A stretch of 28,774 bases of DNA from assembly GCA_910585005.1 (NCBI GenBank), contig CAJUCN010000005.1:20280-49053 (forward strand). The letters run 5' to 3'. Of this stretch, positions 14,204 through 23,471 are shown piece by piece; the stretch's first letter is position 1, and each line of letters begins with the position of its first letter. The translations under genes were made by a program, and so were the position numbers. Origin of the DNA: an uncultured Lachnospiraceae bacterium. Lineage in GTDB: Bacteria; Bacillota; Clostridia; Lachnospirales; Lachnospiraceae. The notes under the pieces are model-generated. The model was not told where the DNA came from and searched no databases. It saw nothing but the letters and a program-made list of their open reading frames with translations.

Positions 14204-16546
14204 ATGGGAATTAGCTATGACAAGGACCAGGCGGTCCGGAAAGATCGAAGAAGAAAAAACAGTATTCCGGTCATTTTGCTTTTGGAACTTCTTTTGGTGT
14301 GTGCCTATCTGTGGACGCTTTCTTCAAAAGGAAAAATAGATCTTTTTATTGGTGGAAATGAGATCTATGCAGATGCCGGGGATTTGGAGATCTACACAAA
14401 TATTTTGAAGCCGGAGGCAGGCGCAGCATCCTGGAAGCTTAAGACAGCAGGAATCACGCTGGATCAGGGAATTTATGATATTTGTGTCCGATATAAGGCG
14501 GCAGGAAACGGCACGGTGGAGGCCTTTGGAAACCTGCGGAATACCCAGAGTATGTGGAGTGATGCGGTAAGGTATATCCCTGAAAAGGAGGAAATTTCCT
14601 TTCAAGTCTGGATCAATGAGAAGACGGAGGGGTTTGGCATATCGGTCTGGTCAGATGGGGAAGAAGTGCAGGTCAATGAGATCCGGATAAGGACGGCATG
14701 GAATAGTGTGCTATATCTTACCCTTGTGATGATTCTAAAAATATTGTTGGCTAACATGGTATTATTTCTCGTGATTTTCCGGAAGGAATTGCAGAAATAT
14801 TCTGTACAGATCTGTGGTATATTGGGAATTACTGTAATATGTTCGGTTGGTTTATTTACCCGTTATCTTACCTTTGGACATGACATGGTATTCCATATGA
14901 ACCGTATAGAAGGTTTAAAAGATGGTCTGCTTTCAGGGGCGTTTCCCGTGCGGATTCAGCCGACTTGGAATCATGGCTGGGGCTATGCAGTATCTGTGAT
15001 GTACGGGGATGTGACTTTAGCCTTACCTGCGTTGATGCGTATTGCCGGGTTTACGCTGCAGACTACATGGAAAACCTTTATCCTTGTGATCAATTTGCTG
15101 ACAGCGATGATCTCTTTTTATTCTTTCCATAAGATATGTAAGGATAAATATTTGGCCTTGTTTGCATCACTGCTGTATTGTACGGGAATGTACCGGCTGG
15201 CATGTATCTATATAAGGGCTGCAGTGGGGGAATTTACGGTAATGATGTTTCTTCCGCTGGTGGTATTAGGCTTTTGGTATGCTTTGGGGGAAGAGGAATC
15301 AGAGCAGTACGGGGAACAGATTGCCGCGCCTGTGATAGGTTTTACCGGGATGATCCAGACGCATGTGCTGACCTGCGAGATGAGCGCCTTCTTTATTTTG
15401 GCGCTGTGCCTGATCATGGTGAAAAAGGTGATCAGGAAAAAGACATTTTTTTATCTGGTAAGGATCGTAATTTGGACGGTTCTGGTAAATTTGTGGTTTT
15501 TAGTGCCTTTTCTCAGCTTTTTGGGGGAGGAGTTTGCTATTTCCCAGATGGGGGAAATGCGGGATGATTTTCAGACATGGGGGTTAAGCTTTGCAGAACT
15601 TTTTGCAACATCGCCCGCCAGGGCATACGGATTTACTTTTGGGGAAAATGTATCACTGGCAAATAAATGTACTTTTTCTTTGGGAACGTCCCTGTGGGTT
15701 GGGGCAGCGGCAGGGCTGGTTTTCCTTTGGGGTGGCAAGGTAAAGAAGCCGAAAGCGCCTGCCATTGTTCTTTCTTTTGGCGGGGCGGCATCATGGATGG
15801 CGACAAACCGGTTCCCATACCAGCAGATGAAGGAATTTGTTCCATACTTTGCAGCGGTCTTTTCAAAAATTCAATTTTCCTACCGCTTTTTAGGGCTTGC
15901 AGGATTGTTTTTTACATTGGCTGTTTTGTTTGTGGCGGCAGGGATCGGGGAAAGAGAGATAAAACGGACTTTGGCGGCAGGAATGGTTGCCCTATCGGTT
16001 TTGGCAGTTTACCAGGGGATGGATTACCAGTACCAGATCCTTTATGGAGGATCCTTTGAGGTTAAGTATTCTCCTGCGGTCTTAAATACAGCGGATGTGG
16101 TATCCGGTGAATATTTATATCAAAATTCTTCGGTGGATGTACGCGACACGTTGAAAGAAGTGACGGGATACGGCGTTGAGATCGGCCACTGGTCAGAAAA
16201 GTATCTGGATGTAGCCGTTACCTGCCGGGCAGAGCAGAGTGGCGCGTATATTGAGGTTCCTGTTTTTTATTATCCAGGGTATACAGCGGTGGACAAAAAA
16301 GGAAACACATATGAGGTTTCAAGAAGCGAAAACAATAACAGGATCCGGGTAAATCTCCCCAAAGGGTTTGACGGAACCATAAAAATTTCTTTTCGGGAGC
16401 CGTTTGGCTGGCGGGTATGTGAAGTGGTATCGCTGCTTGCGTTTTTCGGCCTGTTCTTTCGCAAAAGGATGAAAAGCAATGTGAAACAGATCAGAAAAGA
16501 AAGCGGGACACGGTGGGCGGGTCTGGTTGGAGGAAAACATGGGTAA
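14204..16546 (+). CDS. Large membrane protein, PTPS-related/YfhO-like GT-C-type family
   Basis: About 780 residues: a basic N-terminus, helix 1 (about 22-40), an outside beta-rich domain of about 130 residues (from GGNEIYADAGDLEIYT to about NEIRIRTAW) resembling a carbohydrate-binding jelly roll, then roughly a dozen helices, and a second beta domain near the C-terminus (with EVPVFYYPGYTAVD) before a final helix. GHDMVFHMNRIEGLKDGL and FPVRIQPTW are hallmarks of the membrane family labelled 6-pyruvoyl-tetrahydropterin synthase-related, which is a GT-C-like membrane family and not a pterin enzyme. A role in moving sugars to surface polymers or proteins is inferred. Start ATG 14204 is chosen over TTG 14171 and ATG 14180 because AGGA (14192-14195) precedes it by 8 bases and overlap with the upstream gene is avoided. 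Confidence 0.85.
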   Translation: MGISYDKDQAVRKDRRRKNSIPVILLLELLLVCAYLWTLSSKGKIDLFIGGNEIYADAGDLEIYTNILKPEAGAASWKLKTAGITLDQGIYDICVRYKAAGNGTVEAFGNLRNTQSMWSDAVRYIPEKEEISFQVWINEKTEGFGISVWSDGEEVQVNEIRIRTAWNSVLYLTLVMILKILLANMVLFLVIFRKELQKYSVQICGILGITVICSVGLFTRYLTFGHDMVFHMNRIEGLKDGLLSGAFPVRIQPTWNHGWGYAVSVMYGDVTLALPALMRIAGFTLQTTWKTFILVINLLTAMISFYSFHKICKDKYLALFASLLYCTGMYRLACIYIRAAVGEFTVMMFLPLVVLGFWYALGEEESEQYGEQIAAPVIGFTGMIQTHVLTCEMSAFFILALCLIMVKKVIRKKTFFYLVRIVIWTVLVNLWFLVPFLSFLGEEFAISQMGEMRDDFQTWGLSFAELFATSPARAYGFTFGENVSLANKCTFSLGTSLWVGAAAGLVFLWGGKVKKPKAPAIVLSFGGAASWMATNRFPYQQMKEFVPYFAAVFSKIQFSYRFLGLAGLFFTLAVLFVAAGIGEREIKRTLAAGMVALSVLAVYQGMDYQYQILYGGSFEVKYSPAVLNTADVVSGEYLYQNSSVDVRDTLKEVTGYGVEIGHWSEKYLDVAVTCRAEQSGAYIEVPVFYYPGYTAVDKKGNTYEVSRSENNNRIRVNLPKGFDGTIKISFREPFGWRVCEVVSLLAFFGLFFRKRMKSNVKQIRKESGTRWAGLVGGKHG

Positions 16547-18020
16547 AGTCCTTTTACTTTTACATATTGGTATCTTTTTTTATATTACCAGGCCTGGATC
16601 ATGGATCCACCGGGTTCCAATGGATAGACTAAAAAGGGAGCAGAAAGCGGTATGTATCTTTACGGCAGCGCTTACCTGTCTTGTTGCATTCTGGGCAATG
16701 ACGATCAGCGATTGGTGGAGTGATTCGGGACCGGATTATCAGTTTCAGTATGAGGCTATGACAGATGCTGTGCTGGATGGACATTTCTATTTGGACTTGG
16801 AAGTTTCTCCGGAATTGGCAGCAATGGAAAATCCGTATGACTCTGGCAGGCGGGCACAAGAAAATGTCCCTTTTTATTGGGATCATGCTTTTTATAATGG
16901 GCATTACTATATGTATTTTGGCGTAGTGCCGGTGTTTCTTTTGTTTCTTCCATTTAGAATGTTGGGAATTGCGTTGTATTCTTATCAGGCAACACAGATT
17001 TTTGTCCTTCTCATCATCTGTGGAATGTTTGCCGTCTTTTATGAGATTGTAAAACGCATGTGCCCAAAGATCCCGCTGTCTGCATTTTTGTCGGTATCTG
17101 TGGCTTCTTCCTGGATATCTGTGTGGTATGCGGTAAAATACCCTGCGCTATATTGTACGGCGAATACCGGGGGTGTATGTTTGGCCGTTTGGGGTTTTTA
17201 TTTTTGTTACCGGGCGTTTATCGTGGATATGGAACGGAAAGATGTGATTGTTCATGTTGTGATGGGGGCGCTTTTTAGCGCGCTGACTTTTGGATGCAGG
17301 CCTACCATTGGTTTTTTCTGCCTTACGTTACTTCCTCTGTTAATTCATTATTTGAAAAAATGTGAGAAACTTTCAGATTTTGGCAAAGTGTTTGCGGTCT
17401 TTTGTATTCCCTTTGTGGTGGTGGCAGTGTTATTGATGTTATATAATTATGCCAGGTTTGAAAATCCTTTTGAGTTTGGCCAGAGCTATCAACTCACTAC
17501 GGTAGACCAGCATGCTTATAGACAGAACCAGTTTAAGCTGCATGAATGTCTCAATGGGCTTTTGTTTCATTTCTTTGGATATGAAAATTTAAGCGGTACT
17601 TTTCCGTTTATCCATCATGACGGGTGTTTTGTTTTGTTCCCCATCCTCTTTATCGGCTTAAAAAGCATTGGTCTTACTGGCCAGAAAGAAAGAGGGAATC
17701 TGATGATCAGGGGGCTTACCGGCATGATATGTCTTTGCGTGGTAATCATTTCTTTTTATCATGTCATGTGGGCGCCTATTGTTTACCGCAGATATGCGCT
17801 GGATTTTAATTTTCTTTTGTGTTTTTTGGTGATGTTTGGAACTTGCGGATTATACTGGCAAAGTACCAATTACGCCAGGGTTTCTTTTTGGCTGACAATG
17901 CTTGGCGCATATACGTTTGTAATTTGTTTTCTGCTGTTTTTTGTGGATTATGATTATTCCATTGCAACCCATCAGCCTGAGATCTTGGAAAAGGTGAGAA
18001 GCCTGTTTCAATTTCCTTGA
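16539..18020 (+). CDS. Polytopic membrane protein, GT-C-like glycosyltransferase (paralogue 2)
   Basis: A 493-residue protein with about 11-12 helices, related to the first gene of the cluster through YNGHYYMYFG, CRPTIGF and NYARFENPFEFGQSY. The first large outside loop carries SDSGPDYQFQYEAMTDAV and DGHFYLDLE, acidic positions where GT-C enzymes hold their catalytic Asp. Start ATG 16539 has GGAGG (16529-16533) at 5 bases and overlaps the previous stop by 8 bases, so the pair is translationally coupled; TTG 16527 is rejected. The gpmI promoter's -35 overlaps the stop codon here. The transferred sugar and acceptor are unknown. Confidence 0.83.
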   Translation: MGKVLLLLHIGIFFYITRPGSWIHRVPMDRLKREQKAVCIFTAALTCLVAFWAMTISDWWSDSGPDYQFQYEAMTDAVLDGHFYLDLEVSPELAAMENPYDSGRRAQENVPFYWDHAFYNGHYYMYFGVVPVFLLFLPFRMLGIALYSYQATQIFVLLIICGMFAVFYEIVKRMCPKIPLSAFLSVSVASSWISVWYAVKYPALYCTANTGGVCLAVWGFYFCYRAFIVDMERKDVIVHVVMGALFSALTFGCRPTIGFFCLTLLPLLIHYLKKCEKLSDFGKVFAVFCIPFVVVAVLLMLYNYARFENPFEFGQSYQLTTVDQHAYRQNQFKLHECLNGLLFHFFGYENLSGTFPFIHHDGCFVLFPILFIGLKSIGLTGQKERGNLMIRGLTGMICLCVVIISFYHVMWAPIVYRRYALDFNFLLCFLVMFGTCGLYWQSTNYARVSFWLTMLGAYTFVICFLLFFVDYDYSIATHQPEILEKVRSLFQFP

Positions 18021-18045
18021 TAATATTGGCAAAAACGTGTATAAT
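18017..18045 (+). promoter_or_regulatory. Promoter of gpmI
   Basis: TTGATA (18017-18022), 17 bases, TATAAT (18040-18045). The -35 overlaps the stop codon of the preceding gene. The leader would be about 64 nt with no strong structure noticed. Confidence 0.8.
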
Positions 18046-18115
18046 GCGTAGTTGGAAAGAAAAATTTCTCTAAAAATGATTGAAATACACCTATAAATGA
18101 AGAAGGAGATTGACT

Positions 18116-19657
18116 ATGAAAAAACCTACCGTATTAATGATCTTAGACGGCTATGGCCTGAATGAGACGAAGGAGCACAATGCCGTTGCCGAAGCAAAAA
18201 CTCCCGTGATGGACCGCTTGATGGCGGAATGCCCTTTTGTAAAAGGAAATGCCAGTGGCATGGCAGTAGGACTTCCGGAAGGGCAGATGGGTAATTCTGA
18301 GGTTGGGCATTTGAACATGGGCGCTGGCCGTATTGTATACCAGGAACTTACCAGAATCACGAAAGAAATACAGGATGGTACTTTTTTTGAGAATCCTGCG
18401 CTTTTAAAGGCGGTGGAAAACTGCAAGAAAAATGATTCTGCCTTGCACATGTATGGTCTTCTCTCTGATGGAGGCGTTCACAGCCATAATACTCATTTAT
18501 ACGGTTTGTTGGAGCTGGCGAAGAGAAATGGGCTGTCCAAAGTATATGTACACTGTTTCCTGGATGGGCGTGACACACCTCCAGCAAGCGGGAAAGGTTA
18601 TGCACAAGAGTTAGAAGCACAGATGCAAAAGATTGGCGTAGGGCAGATTGCATCCGTAACAGGCCGTTACTATGCAATGGACAGGGACAACAACTATGAC
18701 AGAGTGAAACTTGCTTATGATGCGCTTACGAAAGGGGAAGGTTTGTCTGCCGAAAGTGGTCCTGCCGGGATCCAGGCGTCTTATGACAGAGAGGAAACCG
18801 ATGAATTTGTAAAGCCTACGGTAGTGGTAAAGGATGGTAAGCCTGTCGCTACGATTAAAGACGGCGATTCCGTTATCTTTTTCAATTTTAGACCTGACCG
18901 TGCAAGGGAAATTACCAGAAGTTTCTGTGATGATGATTTTAAGGGCTTTGACAGAGGACAGAGACTGGATGTTACCTATGTATGCTTCTCTGATTATGAT
19001 CCTACGATTCCCAATAAGGATGTTGCGTTCCATAAAATTTCTGTGACGAATACTTTTGGCGAGTGGCTGGCGGCAAATAATAAGAAGCAGGCACGGATTG
19101 CAGAGACCGAAAAATATGCCCATGTTACCTTTTTCTTTAATGGAGGAGTGGAAGAGCCTAATGAAGGAGAAGACAGGATCTTAGTCAATTCTCCCAAGGA
19201 AGTTGCAACCTATGATCTGAAGCCGGAAATGAGCGCTTATGGCGTTTGCGAGAAACTGGTGGAGGCAATAAAATCCGATCAATATGATGTGATTATCATT
19301 AACTTTGCAAACCCGGATATGGTTGGACATACGGGTGTGGAAGCGGCAGCAATCAAGGCTGTGGAAGCGGTTGACGAGTGTGTAGGTAAGGCCGTGGATG
19401 CAATCAGGGAAGTAGATGGCCAGATGTTTATTTGTGCAGACCACGGAAATGCGGAACAGCTTGTGGATTATGAGACAGGCGCTCCATTTACTGCACATAC
19501 AACCAACCCGGTGCCATTTATTATCGTAAATGCAGATCCTTCTTATACTTTGAGAGAAGGCGGATGTCTGGCAGATATCGTTCCTACTATGATCGAGATG
19601 ATGGGGATGGAACAGCCTAAGGAAATGACGGGGAAATCGTTGTTAGTAAGAAAATAA
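18116..19657 (+). CDS. gpmI: 2,3-bisphosphoglycerate-independent phosphoglycerate mutase
   Basis: Interconverts 3- and 2-phosphoglycerate in glycolysis and gluconeogenesis in the cytoplasm, using two Mn ions and a phosphoserine intermediate. The 513-residue length is normal. Visible landmarks: LMILDGYG with metal ligand Asp11, catalytic Ser61 in GQMGNSEVGHLNMGAGR, HCFLDGRDTPP, FFNFRPDRAREITR, NFANPDMVGHTG and CADHGNAEQ. Start ATG 18116 has AAGGAG (18103-18108) seven bases upstream; the in-frame TTG 18110 overlaps the RBS and is rejected. It is transcribed alone from its own promoter and ends at a strong terminator. Confidence 0.98.
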   Translation: MKKPTVLMILDGYGLNETKEHNAVAEAKTPVMDRLMAECPFVKGNASGMAVGLPEGQMGNSEVGHLNMGAGRIVYQELTRITKEIQDGTFFENPALLKAVENCKKNDSALHMYGLLSDGGVHSHNTHLYGLLELAKRNGLSKVYVHCFLDGRDTPPASGKGYAQELEAQMQKIGVGQIASVTGRYYAMDRDNNYDRVKLAYDALTKGEGLSAESGPAGIQASYDREETDEFVKPTVVVKDGKPVATIKDGDSVIFFNFRPDRAREITRSFCDDDFKGFDRGQRLDVTYVCFSDYDPTIPNKDVAFHKISVTNTFGEWLAANNKKQARIAETEKYAHVTFFFNGGVEEPNEGEDRILVNSPKEVATYDLKPEMSAYGVCEKLVEAIKSDQYDVIIINFANPDMVGHTGVEAAAIKAVEAVDECVGKAVDAIREVDGQMFICADHGNAEQLVDYETGAPFTAHTTNPVPFIIVNADPSYTLREGGCLADIVPTMIEMMGMEQPKEMTGKSLLVRK

Positions 19658-19705
19658 AATGAAATGAAATATTCCCGGGAAAGTTGTGGGAAAGGAAATA
19701 AGGCG

Positions 19706-19733
19706 GGCGTCCATCCAAAAATGGACGCCTTTT
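19706..19733 (+). terminator. Intrinsic terminator after gpmI
   Basis: GGCGTCCAT (19706-19714), 6-base loop, ATGGACGCC (19721-19729), perfect 9-bp stem, then TTTTG. Confidence 0.9.
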
Positions 19734-19780
19734 GCGTGGGCATCAATTACTAATATTTTATTAATGTGTTTTGGCATCTA

Positions 19781-19809
19781 TTGACATGAATGAGGAATCA
19801 TACTATCAT
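19781..19809 (+). promoter_or_regulatory. Promoter of the GntR-ABC operon
   Basis: TTGACA (19781-19786), 17 bases, TATCAT (19804-19809). The -10 lies inside the left arm of an inverted repeat that is a likely operator. Confidence 0.65.
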
Positions 19810-19831
19810 GACTGTATTAATATTGATAGTA
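19801..19831. promoter_or_regulatory. Candidate GntR operator overlapping the promoter
   Basis: TACTATCA (19801-19808) and TGATAGTA (19824-19831) form a perfect 8-bp inverted repeat with a 15-base spacer that covers the -10 and start site. A second, wider pair, CTGTAT (19812-19817) and ATACAG (19838-19843), interlocks with it. The position suits repression by the GntR-type protein encoded directly downstream. Confidence 0.55.
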
Positions 19832-19875
19832 CACTATATACAGATGTGGATCCGTGTACATCAGAAAGGAGTCAA

Positions 19876-20241
19876 ATGATACTCATAGATTACAGAGATG
19901 CGAGGCCAATCTATGAACAGGTAGTGGAACGGTTTCGGATATTGATTCTGCGTGGGGTGATGAGGCCAGATGAAAAGATGCCTTCTGTGCGGAACCTGGC
20001 AGTGGATCTTTCCATCAATCCTAACACGATCCAACGGGCTTATGCGGAACTTGAGCGGCAGGGTTATATTTATACGGTCAAAGGCAAAGGAAATTTTGTT
20101 TCCGAAAGCAGCCTTCTTTTGCAAAAATACAAAGAAGAGATTTTTGACCAGCTTGCTGAAATTTATAGGATCGCCATAGGGATTGGCATTACGAAGGAGG
20201 AACTGGTGGCGTGTATCAAAGAGGGAGGATCATATGATTGA
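19876..20241 (+). CDS. GntR-family transcriptional regulator, YtrA subfamily
   Basis: A 121-residue regulator with an N-terminal winged helix-turn-helix (RPIYEQVVERFRILILRG, PSVRNLAVDLSINPNTIQRA, LERQGYIYTVKGKGNFV) and only about 40 residues of C-terminal helix, the short layout of the YtrA subfamily. Such proteins repress ABC operons in their own transcript, often relieved by cell-envelope stress. Start ATG 19876 follows AAAGGAG by 4 bases; the frame extends 35 codons upstream to 19771, but that part covers the promoter and operator. The ATPase gene overlaps its end by 8 bases. Confidence 0.93.
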   Translation: MILIDYRDARPIYEQVVERFRILILRGVMRPDEKMPSVRNLAVDLSINPNTIQRAYAELERQGYIYTVKGKGNFVSESSLLLQKYKEEIFDQLAEIYRIAIGIGITKEELVACIKEGGSYD

Positions 20242-21139
20242 GATCAGGAGTGTGACCAAGTGTTACGACGACATAAAGGCTGTAGACAATATCAGCGTGA
20301 CAATTAAAGAAAACACGGTGTTCGGACTGATTGGGACAAATGGCGCCGGTAAGAGCACGGCTCTTAGGATGGCGGCCGGGGTGCTTAGGCCGGATGAGGG
20401 AGAGATCACGATAGATGGGATTCCCGTCTTCGATAATATGGAGGCCAAAAAGAACATCTATTTTATCGCGGATGAACCTTATTTTTTTGCAAATTCCAAT
20501 GCAGTGGATATGCAGAAATATCTGTGCAGTGTTTATCCTGAATTTGCCGTAGAGGATTTTTATAATTATCTGGTGAACTTTGGTCTGGATAAGAAAAGAA
20601 AGATCGGGACTTATTCCAAGGGGATGCGTAAGCAGCTTGCTTTGATTTGCGGCGTGTGCAGCGGGACGAAGTATCTTTTGTGTGATGAGACATTTGACGG
20701 TCTGGATCCGGTAATGCGCCAGGGAATAAAAAGTATTTTTGCAAGTGAGATGGAACGCAGGGGGCTTACGCCGGTAGTAGCCTCCCATAATCTTAGGGAG
20801 CTTGAGGATATTTGTGATTTCGTAGGGCTTTTGCACAAAGGGGGAATCTTATTGTCTAAAGATCTGGAAGATATGAAATGTAATATCCAAAAGATCCAGT
20901 GTGTTTTTAAGACCAATGATGATGAGGCAAAGATCATTTCGTCTTTGGACATTATGAAAAATGAAAAGAGAGGTTCTTTAAATATCATGACGATCCGGGG
21001 GAACAAGGCGGAGATTATTGCAGTATTTGCAACAGTGAATACCGTATTTTTTGAGGCATTGCCCCTTTCCCTTGAGGAAATATTTATCAGTGAAACGGAG
21101 GTGGTAGGCTATGATGTCAAAAAGCTCATTCTTGGGTAG
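20234..21139 (+). CDS. ABC transporter ATP-binding protein (YtrB-like)
   Basis: A 301-residue ATPase that would power the permease encoded next. Walker A is GTNGAGKST, the signature region is YSKGMRKQLAL, Walker B reads YLLCDETFDGLDP with catalytic Glu, and the switch His is in VASHNLREL. The last about 80 residues form the accessory domain usual for this class. The start ATG has GGGAGG (20223-20228) 5 bases upstream and overlaps the regulator's stop by 8 bases. The frame opens earlier at 20183, inside the regulator gene, which is rejected. The ATPase and permease overlap by 29 bases. Confidence 0.94.
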   Translation: MIEIRSVTKCYDDIKAVDNISVTIKENTVFGLIGTNGAGKSTALRMAAGVLRPDEGEITIDGIPVFDNMEAKKNIYFIADEPYFFANSNAVDMQKYLCSVYPEFAVEDFYNYLVNFGLDKKRKIGTYSKGMRKQLALICGVCSGTKYLLCDETFDGLDPVMRQGIKSIFASEMERRGLTPVVASHNLRELEDICDFVGLLHKGGILLSKDLEDMKCNIQKIQCVFKTNDDEAKIISSLDIMKNEKRGSLNIMTIRGNKAEIIAVFATVNTVFFEALPLSLEEIFISETEVVGYDVKKLILG

Positions 21140-23402
21140 CCTGAAAGAAAACAGTAAAAGACGGTTGTGGGTATGGGTCTCATCCCTGTTGGCATTTGTG
21201 CTGGTACATCCCCTTACTCTGGCAATGCAGTTAAGCCAGGTCCATCATGAGATGGATTGGCTGGTCAAAGAGTATGGTCTGGAGATGGCCAATGAGATCA
21301 TTCGCAGTCATTTTCGTGAAATGGTGATTTGGATGCTTGGACCGTCCGTGATGCTGATGATATTTACGGTAGTTTTTGCAGTTGTCAATGCCGTTCAAGG
21401 ATTTTCATGGCTTTACAACAGGAAAAAAATTGATTTTTATATGGGAATGCCGGTAAAACGGTCAAAACGTTTTTTGGTGATTTGGGTAAACGGGATCCTT
21501 ATCTACTGTATTCCTTATCTTTTGGGTATTTTGATTGGTATGCTGATCTCAGCGGGGAATCACGGGCTGGATGGGGGAGTAGTGAAGGTGATCTTCCAGG
21601 CGTTGTTTGTCCATCTGCTTTTGTATCTGTGCGTATATCACTTAGCGATGCTGGCTGTGATGTTAACGGGAAACATTGTTATTACGGGTATGGGATTTGT
21701 GGTATTTTGCCTGTATGAATGGGGAGTAAGGAGAGTGGATTATGTATATCGTGCAAGGTTTTTCCGTTATTTCGATGTTTCTTCCTATAGTACGAATATG
21801 AGGTTCTCACCTTTTAACATGTACTCGGACATAGTCAATGATCAGGCGGGAATGATGATACAAATCAAAACGGTCATTTTGATGTGTATTTTTGCTGTGG
21901 TAATTGGTGGCATTTCTTACTTTTGTTATAGGAAACGTCCGGCGGAGAGCGCGGGATGGGCAATGGTATTTTCCCATACGAAACCGGTGATCAAAATTCT
22001 TCTGGTAGTTCCTATGGCGCTGCTTATGGGAGACATGGTTTCTAATGAAGTAAGATATCAGCCGCAGCAGGGAATGTCCGGTGTCTGGTATGTGATTTTC
22101 GCACTTGCGCTGGTCGTTGTTTTAGGAAGTGCCGTTATTCAGGTAATCTATGAATTTGATATAAAAGGCGCCCTGCACAAGAAAGGGCATATTGTGATAA
22201 GTGGAATCCTGGTGGCTTTGATTTTTATGGGGTATCGTTATGACCTGCTGCATTATGACAGTTTTGTTCCGGATCCGGATAAGGTGGAGAGCATTGCATT
22301 TGTTCCAGAGCAATATGAGTCGGTAGATTATAGGAGTACATGGATCAATGTAAAAAACGGAGGCATTTTTCGTGAGGGAAGCCCTAGCGAATATATGAAT
22401 TTGCATAATACTGAGGATGTGTGCAATTTGGTCAAATACGCAATGGATCAATACGATACGCAGTTTCCTATGGGCAAAGAAATGATTTTTGAAGAGGGCA
22501 TGGATAATTATTGGAGTACTGTTAAGGTTACTTACCGTATGAAGAGCGGCAGGGAAGTAACACGCAGGTTGTGGGTGGATGTGAACGACCAGCAGACAGG
22601 CGAATATCTTGACCGTATCATTGGTTCCCCGGAATTTAAGGAAGGTTATCTGATGGGGGCGTCTGACAGACTTAGCCAGTTAGTAACAGGCTCAAATGAC
22701 CAGTATCAAGTTGACGCATACTATGGGAATCTTGTGTATGAGCAAAAGATGCGTGAGACGGAGATTACGAAGCTGTTAGAATGTTACCGGGCCGATTTGG
22801 AGAATTTTAATTTTACCCGCGTAAAAGAAAGCGTGCCAACGGGCGCGCTCCGGTTTGAGTTTAAAAAGGAACTTTCCGGTAGTTATTATGGAAAAGGAGT
22901 CTCTACTTGGGAATTAGGAATCAATATTTATCCGTTTTTTGAGAAAAGTATTGCTTATTTAAAGGAATTGGGTTATTACATGGATCAGCAGATCAATGTG
23001 GAGGATATTGACCGGATCTATATTATTAATCAGAATTCGGAAAGCTACCGTGAAATCCAGGAACTTCAAAAAACACAGGCGGGAGCAGAAATGATCTTGG
23101 AAAATATGCCAGAAGCCACGGAAATTTACGGGAAGTATGATATTGATACCAGAGGATATGCCGATTATACAAGCGAAGAGGACATCAAAAAGCTTGCCGG
23201 GTGCATTGATACCATGGAAATGATTTATGCTGGCAGATGGGATAACGGAGCCGGATATGACTCTGATTATAGTATTTTTGTTTACTTCAAGGCGGATAGT
23301 GAGATGAACAGAAAGTATGGCACTTATGCGGACTATGTTTTCCAGGAGGGTAAAGTTCCTGAATTTGTACAGGAAGATACGGCTTTCCGGATGGAAAAGT
23401 AG
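21111..23402 (+). CDS. Large ABC permease with C-terminal soluble domain
   Basis: A 763-residue partner of the preceding ATPase. The first about 380 residues hold roughly nine hydrophobic segments (for example around 19-38, 71-95 and 120-148). The last, HIVISGILVALIFMGYRY, leads into a soluble part of nearly 390 residues rich in Tyr, Asp and Glu. That domain probably sits outside the cell. I associate this architecture with permeases carrying a DUF6449-type domain, but cannot verify it. GGAGG (21097-21101) lies 9 bases before ATG 21111; ATG 21114 is a near alternative. The substrate is unknown; YtrA-controlled transporters elsewhere respond to wall-active compounds. Confidence 0.88.
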   Translation: MMSKSSFLGSLKENSKRRLWVWVSSLLAFVLVHPLTLAMQLSQVHHEMDWLVKEYGLEMANEIIRSHFREMVIWMLGPSVMLMIFTVVFAVVNAVQGFSWLYNRKKIDFYMGMPVKRSKRFLVIWVNGILIYCIPYLLGILIGMLISAGNHGLDGGVVKVIFQALFVHLLLYLCVYHLAMLAVMLTGNIVITGMGFVVFCLYEWGVRRVDYVYRARFFRYFDVSSYSTNMRFSPFNMYSDIVNDQAGMMIQIKTVILMCIFAVVIGGISYFCYRKRPAESAGWAMVFSHTKPVIKILLVVPMALLMGDMVSNEVRYQPQQGMSGVWYVIFALALVVVLGSAVIQVIYEFDIKGALHKKGHIVISGILVALIFMGYRYDLLHYDSFVPDPDKVESIAFVPEQYESVDYRSTWINVKNGGIFREGSPSEYMNLHNTEDVCNLVKYAMDQYDTQFPMGKEMIFEEGMDNYWSTVKVTYRMKSGREVTRRLWVDVNDQQTGEYLDRIIGSPEFKEGYLMGASDRLSQLVTGSNDQYQVDAYYGNLVYEQKMRETEITKLLECYRADLENFNFTRVKESVPTGALRFEFKKELSGSYYGKGVSTWELGINIYPFFEKSIAYLKELGYYMDQQINVEDIDRIYIINQNSESYREIQELQKTQAGAEMILENMPEATEIYGKYDIDTRGYADYTSEEDIKKLAGCIDTMEMIYAGRWDNGAGYDSDYSIFVYFKADSEMNRKYGTYADYVFQEGKVPEFVQEDTAFRMEK

Positions 23403-23471
23403 GGTCTAAAAATCGCTGTATTTTGGATAAGACACCATAAATTTTAGGATAGTAATTACGAGAAAGATAAG

